Notes under the pieces: generated by a model | Database searches by the model: none | What the model was told of the DNA's origin: nothing | The model's input: only the letters and a program-made list of their open reading frames with translations | Origin: Litorivicinus sp. | GTDB lineage: Bacteria; Pseudomonadota; Gammaproteobacteria; Pseudomonadales; Litorivicinaceae | NCBI GenBank assembly: GCA_009886945.1 | Contig: QXYM01000027.1 | Location: 1-32,717 of the forward strand | Direction: 5' to 3' | DNA: 32,717 nucleotides | Shown: positions 9,486 to 19,656 of the stretch, in pieces | Layout: the number at the start of each line of letters is the position of its first letter | How positions within the stretch are numbered: the first letter of the stretch is position 1 | Position numbers and translations under genes: made by a program

Positions 9486-10836
9486 GCGCCCCTCGCTGTA
9501 CAAAAAGCGCCATCGATTCCATGTGTGCGGTGTGTGGGAACATATCCATCATCCCTAAATGGGTCATCTTGAAACCACGTTCAATCAACAGTTTTGCATC
9601 TCGGGCGAGCGTCGCCGGGTTACACGATACATACAACACGCGCTGAATGTTTTTCAGTGGTAGTTCTTCAAGCACTTCTTTGGCGCCAGATCGCGGAGGA
9701 TCCACAATCAATGTATCCCAAGGCTCCTTCGCCCAACTTTGCTCAGCAATCGACTTGGTTAAATCAAATGCGACTGCCTGAATATTATCCAAAGAATTGT
9801 GACGAGCGTTTTGCAACACACGATGAACCATCGTTTCTGACACCTCAACGCCGACGACCTCGCGACTGCGAGTTGCTGCCGCTAGAGTAAAATTACCTAG
9901 CCCACAAAACAGATCGAGCACTCGTTCTGAGCCTTGCAAGTCCAAAAGCTCCATGGCTTGCATCATCATCGCTCGATTCATCGCTGCATTGATTTGCGTA
10001 AAATCGGTGACCGCAAATTGGTACTCCAAACCAAACTCGCCAATTCGGTACGTTAAACGCTCAGGACCATCGGCTGGCCATAAACGGGCAACAGTATCCG
10101 GTCCTTTCGGCTGCAAATAGACGTGCCAGCCAGTGCTCTTCGCTAAATGAATCCATTGTTCGAGGTCGGCTGCAGACAATGGCTCAAGATGCCGAACGAC
10201 CACCGCCACAGTATCGTCACCGGCGGCCACTTCCACTTGGGGAATGCGATCAGGTGCAGACAACGCTGCAATGGTTGTTTCCAGCTGATCCAGTGATTGA
10301 CCGATGCGCGGATCCAGGACCGGACAGCCATCGATATCTGCAATGAAATTCGACCCACGCTCACGAAAGCCGACCAATACGCGACCTTTCGCATGAACCC
10401 AACGAACGCCTAATCGTGCGCGACGACGATACCCAAGGGTGGGGCCTAACAATGGCGGGAGTCGTGTCACCTGATCGAGGGCAATTCCCTCGCGCGTCAT
10501 GAGCTCGTCGAGCGTGTTTGATTTATGGTTGATTTGCGACTGATGCGGCAGATGTTGTAACGAACAACCGCCGCACACGGCAGCATGCGGGCATTCAGGT
10601 TGGCCACGGGCGGGTGATGGCACAAGGATCTCTTTGGCCACTCCTTCAGCAGTTTTTGACGATTTCTTTGTGACCCGGACGGACACTAATTCGTCTGGAA
10701 GTGCACCATCGATAAAGAGCATTCGTTCGCCCCAGCGAACCAACCCACGACCCTCATGAGATAGCTTCGTTACCCGAATCGGAAAATCCGGCGTTTGCTT
10801 ACGACGGGGGGCACGTTTTGGAGTTCGTTGCTTCAT
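9478..10836 (-). CDS. rlmD: 23S rRNA (uracil1939-C5)-methyltransferase RlmD
   Basis: TRAM-like N-terminus, Fe-S cysteines CPHAAVCGGCSLQHL, VLDLFCGLGNFTL, DPPRSGA, YVSCNPATLARD. Confidence 0.95.
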   Translation of the reverse strand: MKQRTPKRAPRRKQTPDFPIRVTKLSHEGRGLVRWGERMLFIDGALPDELVSVRVTKKSSKTAEGVAKEILVPSPARGQPECPHAAVCGGCSLQHLPHQSQINHKSNTLDELMTREGIALDQVTRLPPLLGPTLGYRRRARLGVRWVHAKGRVLVGFRERGSNFIADIDGCPVLDPRIGQSLDQLETTIAALSAPDRIPQVEVAAGDDTVAVVVRHLEPLSAADLEQWIHLAKSTGWHVYLQPKGPDTVARLWPADGPERLTYRIGEFGLEYQFAVTDFTQINAAMNRAMMMQAMELLDLQGSERVLDLFCGLGNFTLAAATRSREVVGVEVSETMVHRVLQNARHNSLDNIQAVAFDLTKSIAEQSWAKEPWDTLIVDPPRSGAKEVLEELPLKNIQRVLYVSCNPATLARDAKLLIERGFKMTHLGMMDMFPHTAHMESMALFVQRGARG

Positions 10837-11729
10837 CGTGGGAATAAGTCGGTCGACAGGTAACGATCGCCTCGGTCACAAATGATGCACACCACCACAC
10901 CGCGCTCGAGTTCTCGGGCCACACGGAGCGCTCCAGAGACCGCTCCACCGGCACTGACTCCGCAAAAAATCCCTTCATTGACAGCCAACTGTCGAGCCAT
11001 GTCTTCTGCTTCATGCTGGTCAATATCGAGGGTCAGATCGACGCGCTTGGGATCGAAAATTTCAGGCCGGTAAGCAATTGGCCAGCGACGGATCCCGGCG
11101 ATTTTCGACCCATCGCTTGGTTGAAGACCGACAATAGTCACGTCTGAGTTCTGCTCTTTGAGGTACCGAGACACCCCCATGATCGTTCCTGTCGTACCCA
11201 TTGCGCTAACAAAGTGTGTCACCTCGCCTTGGGTATCGCTCCAGATTTCAGGGCCTGTGGTTTCGTAGTGAGCACGCGGGCAGTCCGGATTGGCAAATTG
11301 ATTCAACACGCGGCCCTGACCCTCGCGCTCCATCTCTAAGGCCAGATCGCGAGCGCCTTCCATGCCTTGTGTTTCAGACACCAGAATCAACTCCGCGCCA
11401 TAGGCAGTCATGGCGCGTTTGCGCTCATCGGACAGGTTGTCTGGCATGATCAAGGTCATTCTGTACCCGAGAATGGCGCCAGCCATGGCCAGCGCAATGC
11501 CTGTGTTACCGCTGGTGGCCTCGATCAGACGATCACCGGGGTGAATTTCGCCTCGCTCGGCAGCACCACGAATCATGTAGAACGCAGGCCGGTCTTTGAC
11601 GGATCCGGCTGGGTTATTCCCTTCCATTTTGCAAAGCACGGTCACTTCGGGTGCGAGCCCTTGGTTCAGACGCTGCAATCGGACCAGCGGGGTATTGCCA
11701 AGTGTTGATTCGATGGTTGGATATTGCAC
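10833..11729 (-). CDS. cysM: Cysteine synthase B (O-acetylserine sulfhydrylase)
   Basis: VQYPTIESTLGNTPLVRLQRL, PLP motif NPAGSVKDRPA, EATSGNTGIALA. GTG at 11729 preceded by GGAGG SD is favoured over 11762. Confidence 0.93.
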   Translation of the reverse strand: MQYPTIESTLGNTPLVRLQRLNQGLAPEVTVLCKMEGNNPAGSVKDRPAFYMIRGAAERGEIHPGDRLIEATSGNTGIALAMAGAILGYRMTLIMPDNLSDERKRAMTAYGAELILVSETQGMEGARDLALEMEREGQGRVLNQFANPDCPRAHYETTGPEIWSDTQGEVTHFVSAMGTTGTIMGVSRYLKEQNSDVTIVGLQPSDGSKIAGIRRWPIAYRPEIFDPKRVDLTLDIDQHEAEDMARQLAVNEGIFCGVSAGGAVSGALRVARELERGVVVCIICDRGDRYLSTDLFPR

Positions 11730-11785
11730 GTGGACCTCCTGTGGCGCGATAGAATACCGCACTCGGCGCCCGAAGACTCGATGGA

Positions 11786-12247
11786 TCAGTCGAAGGCTAA
11801 CGGTTGCCGGAAATAACGCTCGTAGTGGGCTTCTGAAATGGTTAAGAACTCATGGTGCAGGCATTCCCAGAGCTCATGGTTTGAGAGTGATTCAATCTCA
11901 GGGAGCTTCGATAACCCCAAATCAGCCAGTCGGGCAAAGCGTCCCTTGGTTTGCCGAAACAAGTCATAGGCCCAACACTCAGGTGGTTGGTCCTTTCGAT
12001 AGCGAAGTCCGTGAGACTCTAATGACTGTCGCAATTGATCGGCATCGATGACCAGCAGATAGCGATTCACCACATCCATCATCAACTGCGTGATCCGGCT
12101 CATCACCGCCATCTTTTGCGCTTCATCGTATCGATTCCAGTCCACAATCTCATGCGCAAACCGCTTGCAGCCCCGGCAGACCGAATCACCGTAGGTTGTC
12201 GAACAAAGCCCAACACATGGGGTAAGTACGCGCGGTTGCATTGGCAA
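11786..12247 (-). CDS. DUF1289-domain protein
   Basis: TPCVGLCSTTYGDSVCRGCKRFAHEIVDWNRYDEAQK, the DUF1289 signature, plus ~90 aa C-terminal extension. Confidence 0.85.
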   Translation of the reverse strand: MPMQPRVLTPCVGLCSTTYGDSVCRGCKRFAHEIVDWNRYDEAQKMAVMSRITQLMMDVVNRYLLVIDADQLRQSLESHGLRYRKDQPPECWAYDLFRQTKGRFARLADLGLSKLPEIESLSNHELWECLHHEFLTISEAHYERYFRQPLAFD

Positions 12248-12437
12248 ATCCCATCAATCGTGTGGATGAATATCTAAGAGTTAGGACTTTGCTTTAAAAA
12301 ACAATCGTGCAATGCGAAAAATTATAAAATGACCGAAATAAAAATATTAGTCATTAATTAAACATTAATCCAAATTTAGTTGATTTTTGCACGCTCGCAC
12401 ATTCACAATTCAAACCAAACGAAAGGGAGAATTCACT

Positions 12438-13889
12438 ATGTCACTGGATCTGATGAACGAGTCCATGGAGGACTGGAACAACAAGATCGCCGCAGCAGAA
12501 GAAATGATGCCGATCATTGGCCGGCTGTTCCGCGAAAATGCAATCGAAACCTCGATTTTTGGACGACTACTGAACAATCGAACAGTCATCAACATCATCA
12601 AATGCTGTCGCTTCGCGCGCCAGGTCGAAAATGAAGAACTGTCTGTCGAAGAGGCTCGTGATGTCTTGCTCGAAGCCGCAAAGCTTGACCTCAATCCGTG
12701 CCACGTGGATCTCGGGAAACTGGCTGTCAACTATCGTCGCTTCGGCAGCGGGCGAAGCCTCGCTGACTACGTTGCGGATGAGTTAAAGGGTGCCACGGGC
12801 GACATGCCAGAGGCAGGCAAGAAAACTGATATTGTTTTGTACGGCTTCGGTCGAATCGGCCGACTCCTGGCACGCGAACTGATCGCAAAATCAGGCTCCA
12901 AAGAAGCCATTCGCCTGCGCGCGATTGTCATTCGAAAAAATGGCGAGAATGACCTGATGAAACGGGCAAGCCTTCTCCGTCGCGACTCTGTGCATGGGTC
13001 CTTTGACGGAACCATTACTGTTGACCATGACAGTAATGCGATCATTGCGAACGGTCAGCGGATTCAGGTGATTTATGCCTCAAGCCCATCAGAAGTGGAT
13101 TACACAGCCTACGACATCGACAACGCCTTAGTTGTCGATAACACCGGCAAGTGGCGAGACCGCGAGGGCCTCTCTCAGCACTTACAATCCAAGGGTGCGA
13201 GTCGAGTCCTGCTCACGGCGCCGGGCAAAGGTGATTTAAAAAATATCGTGCACGGAGTGAATCACCACGAAATCACTGATGCGGATGCCATCATTTCTGC
13301 CGCCAGTTGCACCACCAATGCGATTACGCCAGTCCTTGCCGCCATTGATGAGAAATACGGCGTACAAAATGGGCACGTGGAGACGGTTCACAGTTACACC
13401 AACGATCAAAACTTGATCGACAACTTCCACAATGGCGATCGCCGTGGTCGAGCAGCCGCACTCAACATGGTCATCACTGAAACCGGAGCGGCCAAAGCCG
13501 TGGCGAAAGCATTGCCCCAACTCAAAGGTAAGCTCACCGGAAACGCGATCAGAGTTCCAACACCCAATGTGTCGATGGCGATCCTCAAGCTCAACCTCGA
13601 TCAATCGGTTGAAAAAGACGAGCTCAACGACTACCTCCGGCATGTCGCGATTCACTCCAAGCTACAAAAACAAATCGATTACTCAAACTCACCTGAGGCG
13701 GTGAGCTCTGACTTCGTGGGATCTCGTGCAGCGGGAATCGTTGACGGCCTCGCCACCATCGCAACAGGGAACAACAGTTGCGTGGTGTATGTTTGGTATG
13801 ACAATGAATACGGCTACAGTTGTCAGGTGATCCGGTGCCTCCGCCAGATGACCAAAGCCACGTTGCCGGCCTACCCGATCGAAAATTAA
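12438..13889 (+). CDS. gap: Glyceraldehyde-3-phosphate dehydrogenase, long form with ~128-aa N-terminal extension
   Basis: GAPDH core from DIVLYGFGRIGRLLARE; catalytic SAASCTTNAITPVL; VWYDNEYGYSCQV. SD AGGGAG precedes ATG 12438. Confidence 0.93.
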   Translation: MSLDLMNESMEDWNNKIAAAEEMMPIIGRLFRENAIETSIFGRLLNNRTVINIIKCCRFARQVENEELSVEEARDVLLEAAKLDLNPCHVDLGKLAVNYRRFGSGRSLADYVADELKGATGDMPEAGKKTDIVLYGFGRIGRLLARELIAKSGSKEAIRLRAIVIRKNGENDLMKRASLLRRDSVHGSFDGTITVDHDSNAIIANGQRIQVIYASSPSEVDYTAYDIDNALVVDNTGKWRDREGLSQHLQSKGASRVLLTAPGKGDLKNIVHGVNHHEITDADAIISAASCTTNAITPVLAAIDEKYGVQNGHVETVHSYTNDQNLIDNFHNGDRRGRAAALNMVITETGAAKAVAKALPQLKGKLTGNAIRVPTPNVSMAILKLNLDQSVEKDELNDYLRHVAIHSKLQKQIDYSNSPEAVSSDFVGSRAAGIVDGLATIATGNNSCVVYVWYDNEYGYSCQVIRCLRQMTKATLPAYPIEN

Positions 13890-13895
13890 CCAACA

Positions 13896-13940
13896 GGGCA
13901 GTCTGCGACCAAGTATGGACGCAAGCTGCCCAGTTTTTTT
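13896..13940 (+). terminator. Rho-independent terminator after gap
   Basis: GGGCAG-tc-TGCG...CGCA-ag-CTGCCC stem followed by AGTTTTTTT. Confidence 0.85.
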
Positions 13941-14034
13941 GCTAAACTCTCGCTCGCCTTACGGCGCGCCGTGATCCGGGTCCCAAAAGGATCCACCCAC
14001 CGCGCTCAATTCAACCTGAACAAGGACGATTACT

Positions 14035-16602
14035 GTGCTTGAAGAATATCGCAATCATGTCGAAGAACGTGCCGCTGAAGGCATCGTGCCAAAGCCGCTC
14101 AATGCTGACCAAGTCGCCGGCTTAGTTGAGCTTCTGAAGAATCCACCAGCTGGGGAAGATGCATTCCTGCTGGATCTACTGACCAACCGCATTCCCGCGG
14201 GCGTTGACGAGGCTGCTTATGTGAAAGCCGCATTCTTAACCGACGTCGCGAAAGGCGAAACGGCCTGCACTCTCGTCTCACGAGTCGAGGCAACACGCCT
14301 CCTCGGCACCATGCTCGGCGGATATAATATCCCACCACTGGTCGACCTACTCGATGATTCTGAAGTCGGACCAACGGCCGCTGATGCACTGAAGCAAACC
14401 TTATTGATGTTTGACGCCTTCCACGATGTGGAAGACAAGCGCCAAGCAGGCAACGTACTGGCACAGGAAGTGATGGAAGCCTGGGCCCATGGTGACTGGT
14501 TTACCAACAAGCCAGACGTACCGGCCGAAATCAAAGTCACGGTCTACAAAGTACCAGGCGAAACCAACACCGATGATCTGTCACCTGCAGTCGATGCCTG
14601 GAGTCGTCCAGATATCCCATTGCATGCGCAAGCGATGCTGAAAGCGCGTATGGACAATCCGCTGGAAACGATTGAAGCCTTAAAAGACAAAGGACATCCG
14701 ATTGCTTATGTGGGCGATGTCGTTGGTACAGGCTCATCGCGCAAATCCGCGACAAACTCAGTGCTGTGGCACATGGGCCATGACATCCCCTTTGTTCCCA
14801 ACAAGCGCTCAGGCGGAGTGTGTATTGGCGGCAAGATCGCTCCTATTTTCTTTAATACCATGGAAGATGCCGGCGCACTGCCGATTGAGTGCGACGTCAC
14901 TCAAATGAACACCGGCGATGTGATCGTCATCAAGCCTTACGAGGGCGTGATTCAGAACGAGCAAGGCTTGACACTCGCAAACTTCGCACTGAAGAGCGAC
15001 GTGATTCTGGATGAAGTGCGCGCTGGCGGACGCATTCCATTAATTGTGGGTCGTGGACTGACTACCCGTGCGCGCGAAGCACTGGGTCTTGGCACTGCTG
15101 ATCTGTTCAGAACACCAACAGCACCGGTTGAATCGACCAAGGGCTTTACACTTGCACAGAAGATGGTCGGCAAGGCCTGTGGCGTTGATGGTGTTCGCGC
15201 TGGAACCTACTGTGAGCCACGCATGACGACTGTGGGTTCGCAAGACACCACAGGCCCGATGACGCGCGACGAACTCAAAGAACTGGCCTGTCTTGGATTC
15301 CAAGCGGATCTGACCATGCAGTCCTTCTGTCACACTGCAGCCTACCCAAAGCCTGTTGATGTGGAAACACAACACACGCTTCCAGACTTCATCATGAATC
15401 GGGGTGGTGTCTCATTGCGTCCCGGCGACGGCATCATCCACTCCTGGTTGAACCGCATGTTGCTTCCCGATACGGTCGGAACAGGCGGCGACTCGCACAC
15501 CCGATTCCCGATTGGCATTTCCTTTCCAGGTGGATCAGGCTTAGTGGCATTTGCGGCCGCAACTGGTGTGATGCCTCTTGATATGCCTGAATCCGTCTTG
15601 GTTCGGTTCAAAGGCAAAATGCAACCAGGAATCACACTGCGTGATCTAGTCAACGCCATTCCTTATGCTGCCATTCAGCGTGGATTGCTCACTGTCGGTA
15701 AAGAAGGCAAGAAAAACTGCTTCTCTGGACGCATCTTAGAAATTGAAGGGTTACCAACCCTCACTGTCGAGCAAGCCTTTGAATTATCCGATGCATCAGC
15801 TGAGCGTTCCGCCGGTGGTTGTACGATCAAACTCGATGAGGCACCGATTCGTGAATACCTCGAGTCCAACATCACGTTGTTGAAATGGATGATCGCTGAC
15901 GGCTATGGCGATCCTCGGACGATCGCACGTCGCATCCAAGCGATGGAAGCTTGGCTCAACAATCCAGAGTTGATGGAAGCCGATGCCGATGCGGAATACG
16001 CGGAAGTCATCGAAATCGATCTCAACGATATTCAAGAGCCTTTACTGGCATGCCCGAATGATCCCGATGACGTCAAGCCATTGTCTGAAGTTCAGGGAAC
16101 AGCCATTGATGAGGTCTTTATCGGTTCGTGCATGACCAACATCGGTCACTATCGTGCAGCCGGTGAGCTGTTAAAGAAAGTCGGATCGATTCCAACACGC
16201 TTGTGGATCGCCCCTCCAACTCGGATGGATGAGCACCAGTTGATGGATGAAGGCTACTACGCCATCTACGGGAAGGCTGGCGCTCGGACAGAAATGCCAG
16301 GGTGTTCACTGTGTATGGGAAATCAGGCCCGTGTTGCCGATCATGCAACGGTGGTCTCCACATCCACACGTAACTTCCCTAATCGTTTGGGAAATGGCGC
16401 TAACGTCTACTTAGCCAGTGCTGAGCTTGCAGCGGTCGCATCGATCATTGGTCGGCTACCGACGGTTGCCGAGTACATGGAGTATGCCAAAGAGATCGAC
16501 TCGATGGCTGACAACATCTACCGTTACATGAACTTCCATCAAATTGCCGAGTTCCAGGCAAAAGCGAAGGAAGCCAACATTCCTGTGACAGAGATCGCTT
16601 AA
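14035..16602 (+). CDS. acnB: Bifunctional aconitate hydratase 2 / 2-methylisocitrate dehydratase (AcnB)
   Basis: [22 protein letters not shown]..., [62 protein letters not shown] start. Confidence 0.97.
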   Translation: MLEEYRNHVEERAAEGIVPKPLNADQVAGLVELLKNPPAGEDAFLLDLLTNRIPAGVDEAAYVKAAFLTDVAKGETACTLVSRVEATRLLGTMLGGYNIPPLVDLLDDSEVGPTAADALKQTLLMFDAFHDVEDKRQAGNVLAQEVMEAWAHGDWFTNKPDVPAEIKVTVYKVPGETNTDDLSPAVDAWSRPDIPLHAQAMLKARMDNPLETIEALKDKGHPIAYVGDVVGTGSSRKSATNSVLWHMGHDIPFVPNKRSGGVCIGGKIAPIFFNTMEDAGALPIECDVTQMNTGDVIVIKPYEGVIQNEQGLTLANFALKSDVILDEVRAGGRIPLIVGRGLTTRAREALGLGTADLFRTPTAPVESTKGFTLAQKMVGKACGVDGVRAGTYCEPRMTTVGSQDTTGPMTRDELKELACLGFQADLTMQSFCHTAAYPKPVDVETQHTLPDFIMNRGGVSLRPGDGIIHSWLNRMLLPDTVGTGGDSHTRFPIGISFPGGSGLVAFAAATGVMPLDMPESVLVRFKGKMQPGITLRDLVNAIPYAAIQRGLLTVGKEGKKNCFSGRILEIEGLPTLTVEQAFELSDASAERSAGGCTIKLDEAPIREYLESNITLLKWMIADGYGDPRTIARRIQAMEAWLNNPELMEADADAEYAEVIEIDLNDIQEPLLACPNDPDDVKPLSEVQGTAIDEVFIGSCMTNIGHYRAAGELLKKVGSIPTRLWIAPPTRMDEHQLMDEGYYAIYGKAGARTEMPGCSLCMGNQARVADHATVVSTSTRNFPNRLGNGANVYLASAELAAVASIIGRLPTVAEYMEYAKEIDSMADNIYRYMNFHQIAEFQAKAKEANIPVTEIA

Positions 16603-16614
16603 CACCGATCCAAG

Positions 16615-16651
16615 AAAAAACCCCGGGATCTCTCGATGCCGGGGTTTTTTT
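16615..16651. terminator. Bidirectional intrinsic terminator between convergent acnB and rraA
   Basis: AAAAAACCCCGG-g-ATC-tctc-GAT-g-CCGGGGTTTTTTT: near-perfect stem with A-run and T-run on opposite sides. Confidence 0.92.
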
Positions 16652-16666
16652 ACGCCTCAAGATTTT

Positions 16667-17146
16667 CTAGACCTCAAGCGCCACCGGGGACACAACGATC
16701 CCGTTATTGTCGCAGGCAACAAAATCGCCGGGATGGATGGTCACACCCGCAAAGGTCACTGGAACGTCCAGATCACCAATGCCTTTTTTCTCGGTTTTCA
16801 TCGGATGCGTCGCAAGAGCCTGAACACCGAGATCCATCGCTCCCAATTCATCCACATCGCGGATTGCCCCATAAATGACAAATCCAGCCCATCCATTGGC
16901 AAGTGCCTTGGCTCCGATCATGTCACCAAGCAGCGCTCGACGCAGTGATCCACCGCCATCGACGACCATCACACGACCCTTACCAGCAGTCCCAGCCAAC
17001 TCTTTGACTGTCGAATTGTCCTCAAAGCATTTGACAGTCACGGCCTCGCCATAGAACCGTTCACGACCACCGAAGTTAGTGAACATGGGATCAAGGACGG
17101 AAATTCCACCCTCATAGACATCGCAAAGATCTGGCGTCGACTTCAT
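16667..17146 (-). CDS. rraA: RraA-family protein (RNase E inhibitor-like / HMG-CHA aldolase superfamily)
   Basis: [65 protein letters not shown]. Confidence 0.92.
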   Translation of the reverse strand: MKSTPDLCDVYEGGISVLDPMFTNFGGRERFYGEAVTVKCFEDNSTVKELAGTAGKGRVMVVDGGGSLRRALLGDMIGAKALANGWAGFVIYGAIRDVDELGAMDLGVQALATHPMKTEKKGIGDLDVPVTFAGVTIHPGDFVACDNNGIVVSPVALEV

Positions 17147-19521
17147 GATTTGTTATCGCGAGCGTCAGCCAAAAAGAACCAAGTCTCAAGGACTGTGTCC
17201 GGATTCAGCGAGACCGAGTCGATGCCTTGCTCCATCAGCCAGAAGGCGAGGTCTGGATGATCAGACGGTCCCTGGCCACAAATCCCGATGTATTTACCCG
17301 CTTTGTTACAAGCCGCAATGGCACGCGACAAGAGGAATTTCACTGCGGGATTTCGCTCATCAAAGGCCTCAGCGATAATTCCAGAATCCCGATCAAGACC
17401 CAAGGTTAGCTGCGTCAAGTCGTTCGATCCAATTGAGAAACCGTCAAAGTATTCGAGGAATTCATCAGCCAAGACAGCATTGGAGGGAAGTTCACACATC
17501 ATGATGACTTCCAGACCATTCTGTCCACGCTCAAGACCATTTTGCTTTAACAGCTCAATGACCGCAGCCGCTTCCTCGAGCGTCCGAACAAACGGGACCA
17601 TGATCGCGACGTTGGTCAGCCCCATTTCATCACGGACTTTTTTCAGCGCACGGCACTCGAACTCAAAGCAAGGCCTGAATGATTCAGAAATATATCGAGA
17701 CGCACCACGGAAACCGAGCATCGGATTTTCTTCTTCAGGCTCATAAAGCGGTCCGCCGATCAAATTCCGATACTCGTTGGATTTGAAATCGGATAACCGA
17801 ACGATGACTCGCTCAGGCGCAAAGGACGCGCCGAGTGTCGCAATCCCTTCGACCAATTTCTCAACGTAGAAGTCAGTGGGACTCGCATATCCGCCAATCC
17901 GCTCGGCAATCTCTTCTTTCAGATCAGCAGGCAGCGTGTCGTAATCCATTAACGCACGAGGGTGGACTCCAATCATGCGATTGATGATGAATTCGAGTCG
18001 CGCTAAACCGATGCCTGCATGCGGTAATCGCTGGAAATCAAAGGCACGATCGGGGTTGCCGACGTTCATCATAATCTTGAATGGCAGGGCCGGCATCGCA
18101 TCGACACTCGTCACGCGGTGATCAAAATCGAGTATTCCCGCATAAATATGACCGGTATCTCCCTCTGCACAACTCACTGTGACATCAATACCAGCCTCCA
18201 AAAGCTCAGTTGCATCACCACAACCCACCACAGCGGGAATTCCCAATTCTCGGGCAATGATTGCTGCATGACAGGTGCGACCTCCACGATTGGTCACAAT
18301 GGCAGAAGCGCGTTTCATCACAGGTTCCCAATCAGGGTCTGTCATATCGGTGACCAACACATCGCCTGGCTGAACTTCGTCCATCCGCGAGATATCTTTC
18401 ACCAAACGGACTGTTCCGCGGCCGATTTTCTGACCGATCGCACGACCCTGGGCTAAGACGTCGCTCTTTTCTTTCAACACAAAGCGTTCCATCTGACGGC
18501 CGTCTTGTTGACTCTGGACAGTTTCAGGACGCGCCTGAACGATGTAGAGCTGACCGTCATCCCCGTCTCGTGCCCACTCAATATCCATCGGTCGGCCGTA
18601 ATGCTTCTCAATGGTGAGCGCCTGCCGCGCCAAGGCCTCGACTTCTGCATCGGTCACACAAAATTCGCGACGCTCTGTCGGATCGACATCGACCGTCTCC
18701 ACTGACCGGCCGGGCTTGGACGAATCTGCATAGACCATCTTGATTAATTTCGAACCACGCGTTCTTCGCAAAATCGCCGGGCGATCCGCTTCAAGGGTGG
18801 GTTTGTGGACATAAAATTCGTCTGGGTTCACCGCTCCTTGAACGACTGTTTCACCTAGACCATAAGCTGCTGTGACAAAGACCACATCGCGGAATCCACT
18901 CTCCGTGTCCATGGTGAACATCACTCCGGCTGCACCCGTCTCGGAACGAACCATCCGTTGGATCCCGGCAGATAGCGCCACCAATTCATGAGCGAAGCCC
19001 TGATGCACACGGTAGGAAATTGCACGATCGTTAAATAAAGATGCAAACACTTCCTTGATCGCGTGCTTCACATTCTCGATTCCTGAGATATTCAGGAAGG
19101 TTTCCTGTTGTCCGGCAAAGGAGGCGTCTGGCAAATCCTCAGCGGTTGCCGACGACCGCACAGCAACCTTCATCGAAGGGTTATCTGCGATCATCATCGC
19201 AAAGGCAGCTTCAATCGCTTGGTCAAGCGCAGGTTGAAACGGTGTGTTGATAATCCATGACCGAATCTCAGCCCCCGTCTTTGCCAATGCGTTCACATCG
19301 TCGACATCTAACACAGCTAATGCCTGATTGATGCGGTCAGCCAGGTTTTCGTGAGCCAGAAATTCGCGATACGCATGCGCTGTTGTTGCAAATCCGTTGG
19401 GAACACTCACCCCAGCTCCAGCCAGATTGGAAATCATTTCACCAAGTGATGCGTTTTTGCCGCCAACGCGCTCGACATCGTTCATGCCAAGCTCATTAAA
19501 CCAAAGGATATAGTTGTCCAA
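17143..19521 (-). CDS. ppsA: Phosphoenolpyruvate synthase
   Basis: [29 protein letters not shown], swivelling-His motif [22 protein letters not shown]-terminal [17 protein letters not shown]. Start codon is TTG with SD AGGGGA. Confidence 0.97.
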   Translation of the reverse strand: MDNYILWFNELGMNDVERVGGKNASLGEMISNLAGAGVSVPNGFATTAHAYREFLAHENLADRINQALAVLDVDDVNALAKTGAEIRSWIINTPFQPALDQAIEAAFAMMIADNPSMKVAVRSSATAEDLPDASFAGQQETFLNISGIENVKHAIKEVFASLFNDRAISYRVHQGFAHELVALSAGIQRMVRSETGAAGVMFTMDTESGFRDVVFVTAAYGLGETVVQGAVNPDEFYVHKPTLEADRPAILRRTRGSKLIKMVYADSSKPGRSVETVDVDPTERREFCVTDAEVEALARQALTIEKHYGRPMDIEWARDGDDGQLYIVQARPETVQSQQDGRQMERFVLKEKSDVLAQGRAIGQKIGRGTVRLVKDISRMDEVQPGDVLVTDMTDPDWEPVMKRASAIVTNRGGRTCHAAIIARELGIPAVVGCGDATELLEAGIDVTVSCAEGDTGHIYAGILDFDHRVTSVDAMPALPFKIMMNVGNPDRAFDFQRLPHAGIGLARLEFIINRMIGVHPRALMDYDTLPADLKEEIAERIGGYASPTDFYVEKLVEGIATLGASFAPERVIVRLSDFKSNEYRNLIGGPLYEPEEENPMLGFRGASRYISESFRPCFEFECRALKKVRDEMGLTNVAIMVPFVRTLEEAAAVIELLKQNGLERGQNGLEVIMMCELPSNAVLADEFLEYFDGFSIGSNDLTQLTLGLDRDSGIIAEAFDERNPAVKFLLSRAIAACNKAGKYIGICGQGPSDHPDLAFWLMEQGIDSVSLNPDTVLETWFFLADARDNKS

Positions 19522-19656
19522 AAGGAATCCCCTTCCGTATTGTGTCTTAGAAACCGCTGTCGCAGACTAAACTTGAACTCGCTTCCTTGCACTGCACCAA
19601 GTAACGACAAACGGTCATCGATAAAGCGAACTAGTATAAATGATTTGGAACCAAAT

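Noticed and set aside
11596-12051. 151-aa plus-strand ORF opposite cysM and DUF1289
   Set aside because: Antisense to two well-supported genes; no family resemblance.
13236-13655. 139-aa minus-strand ORF inside gap
   Set aside because: Antisense to the GAPDH catalytic domain; low-complexity valine-rich translation typical of shadow frames.
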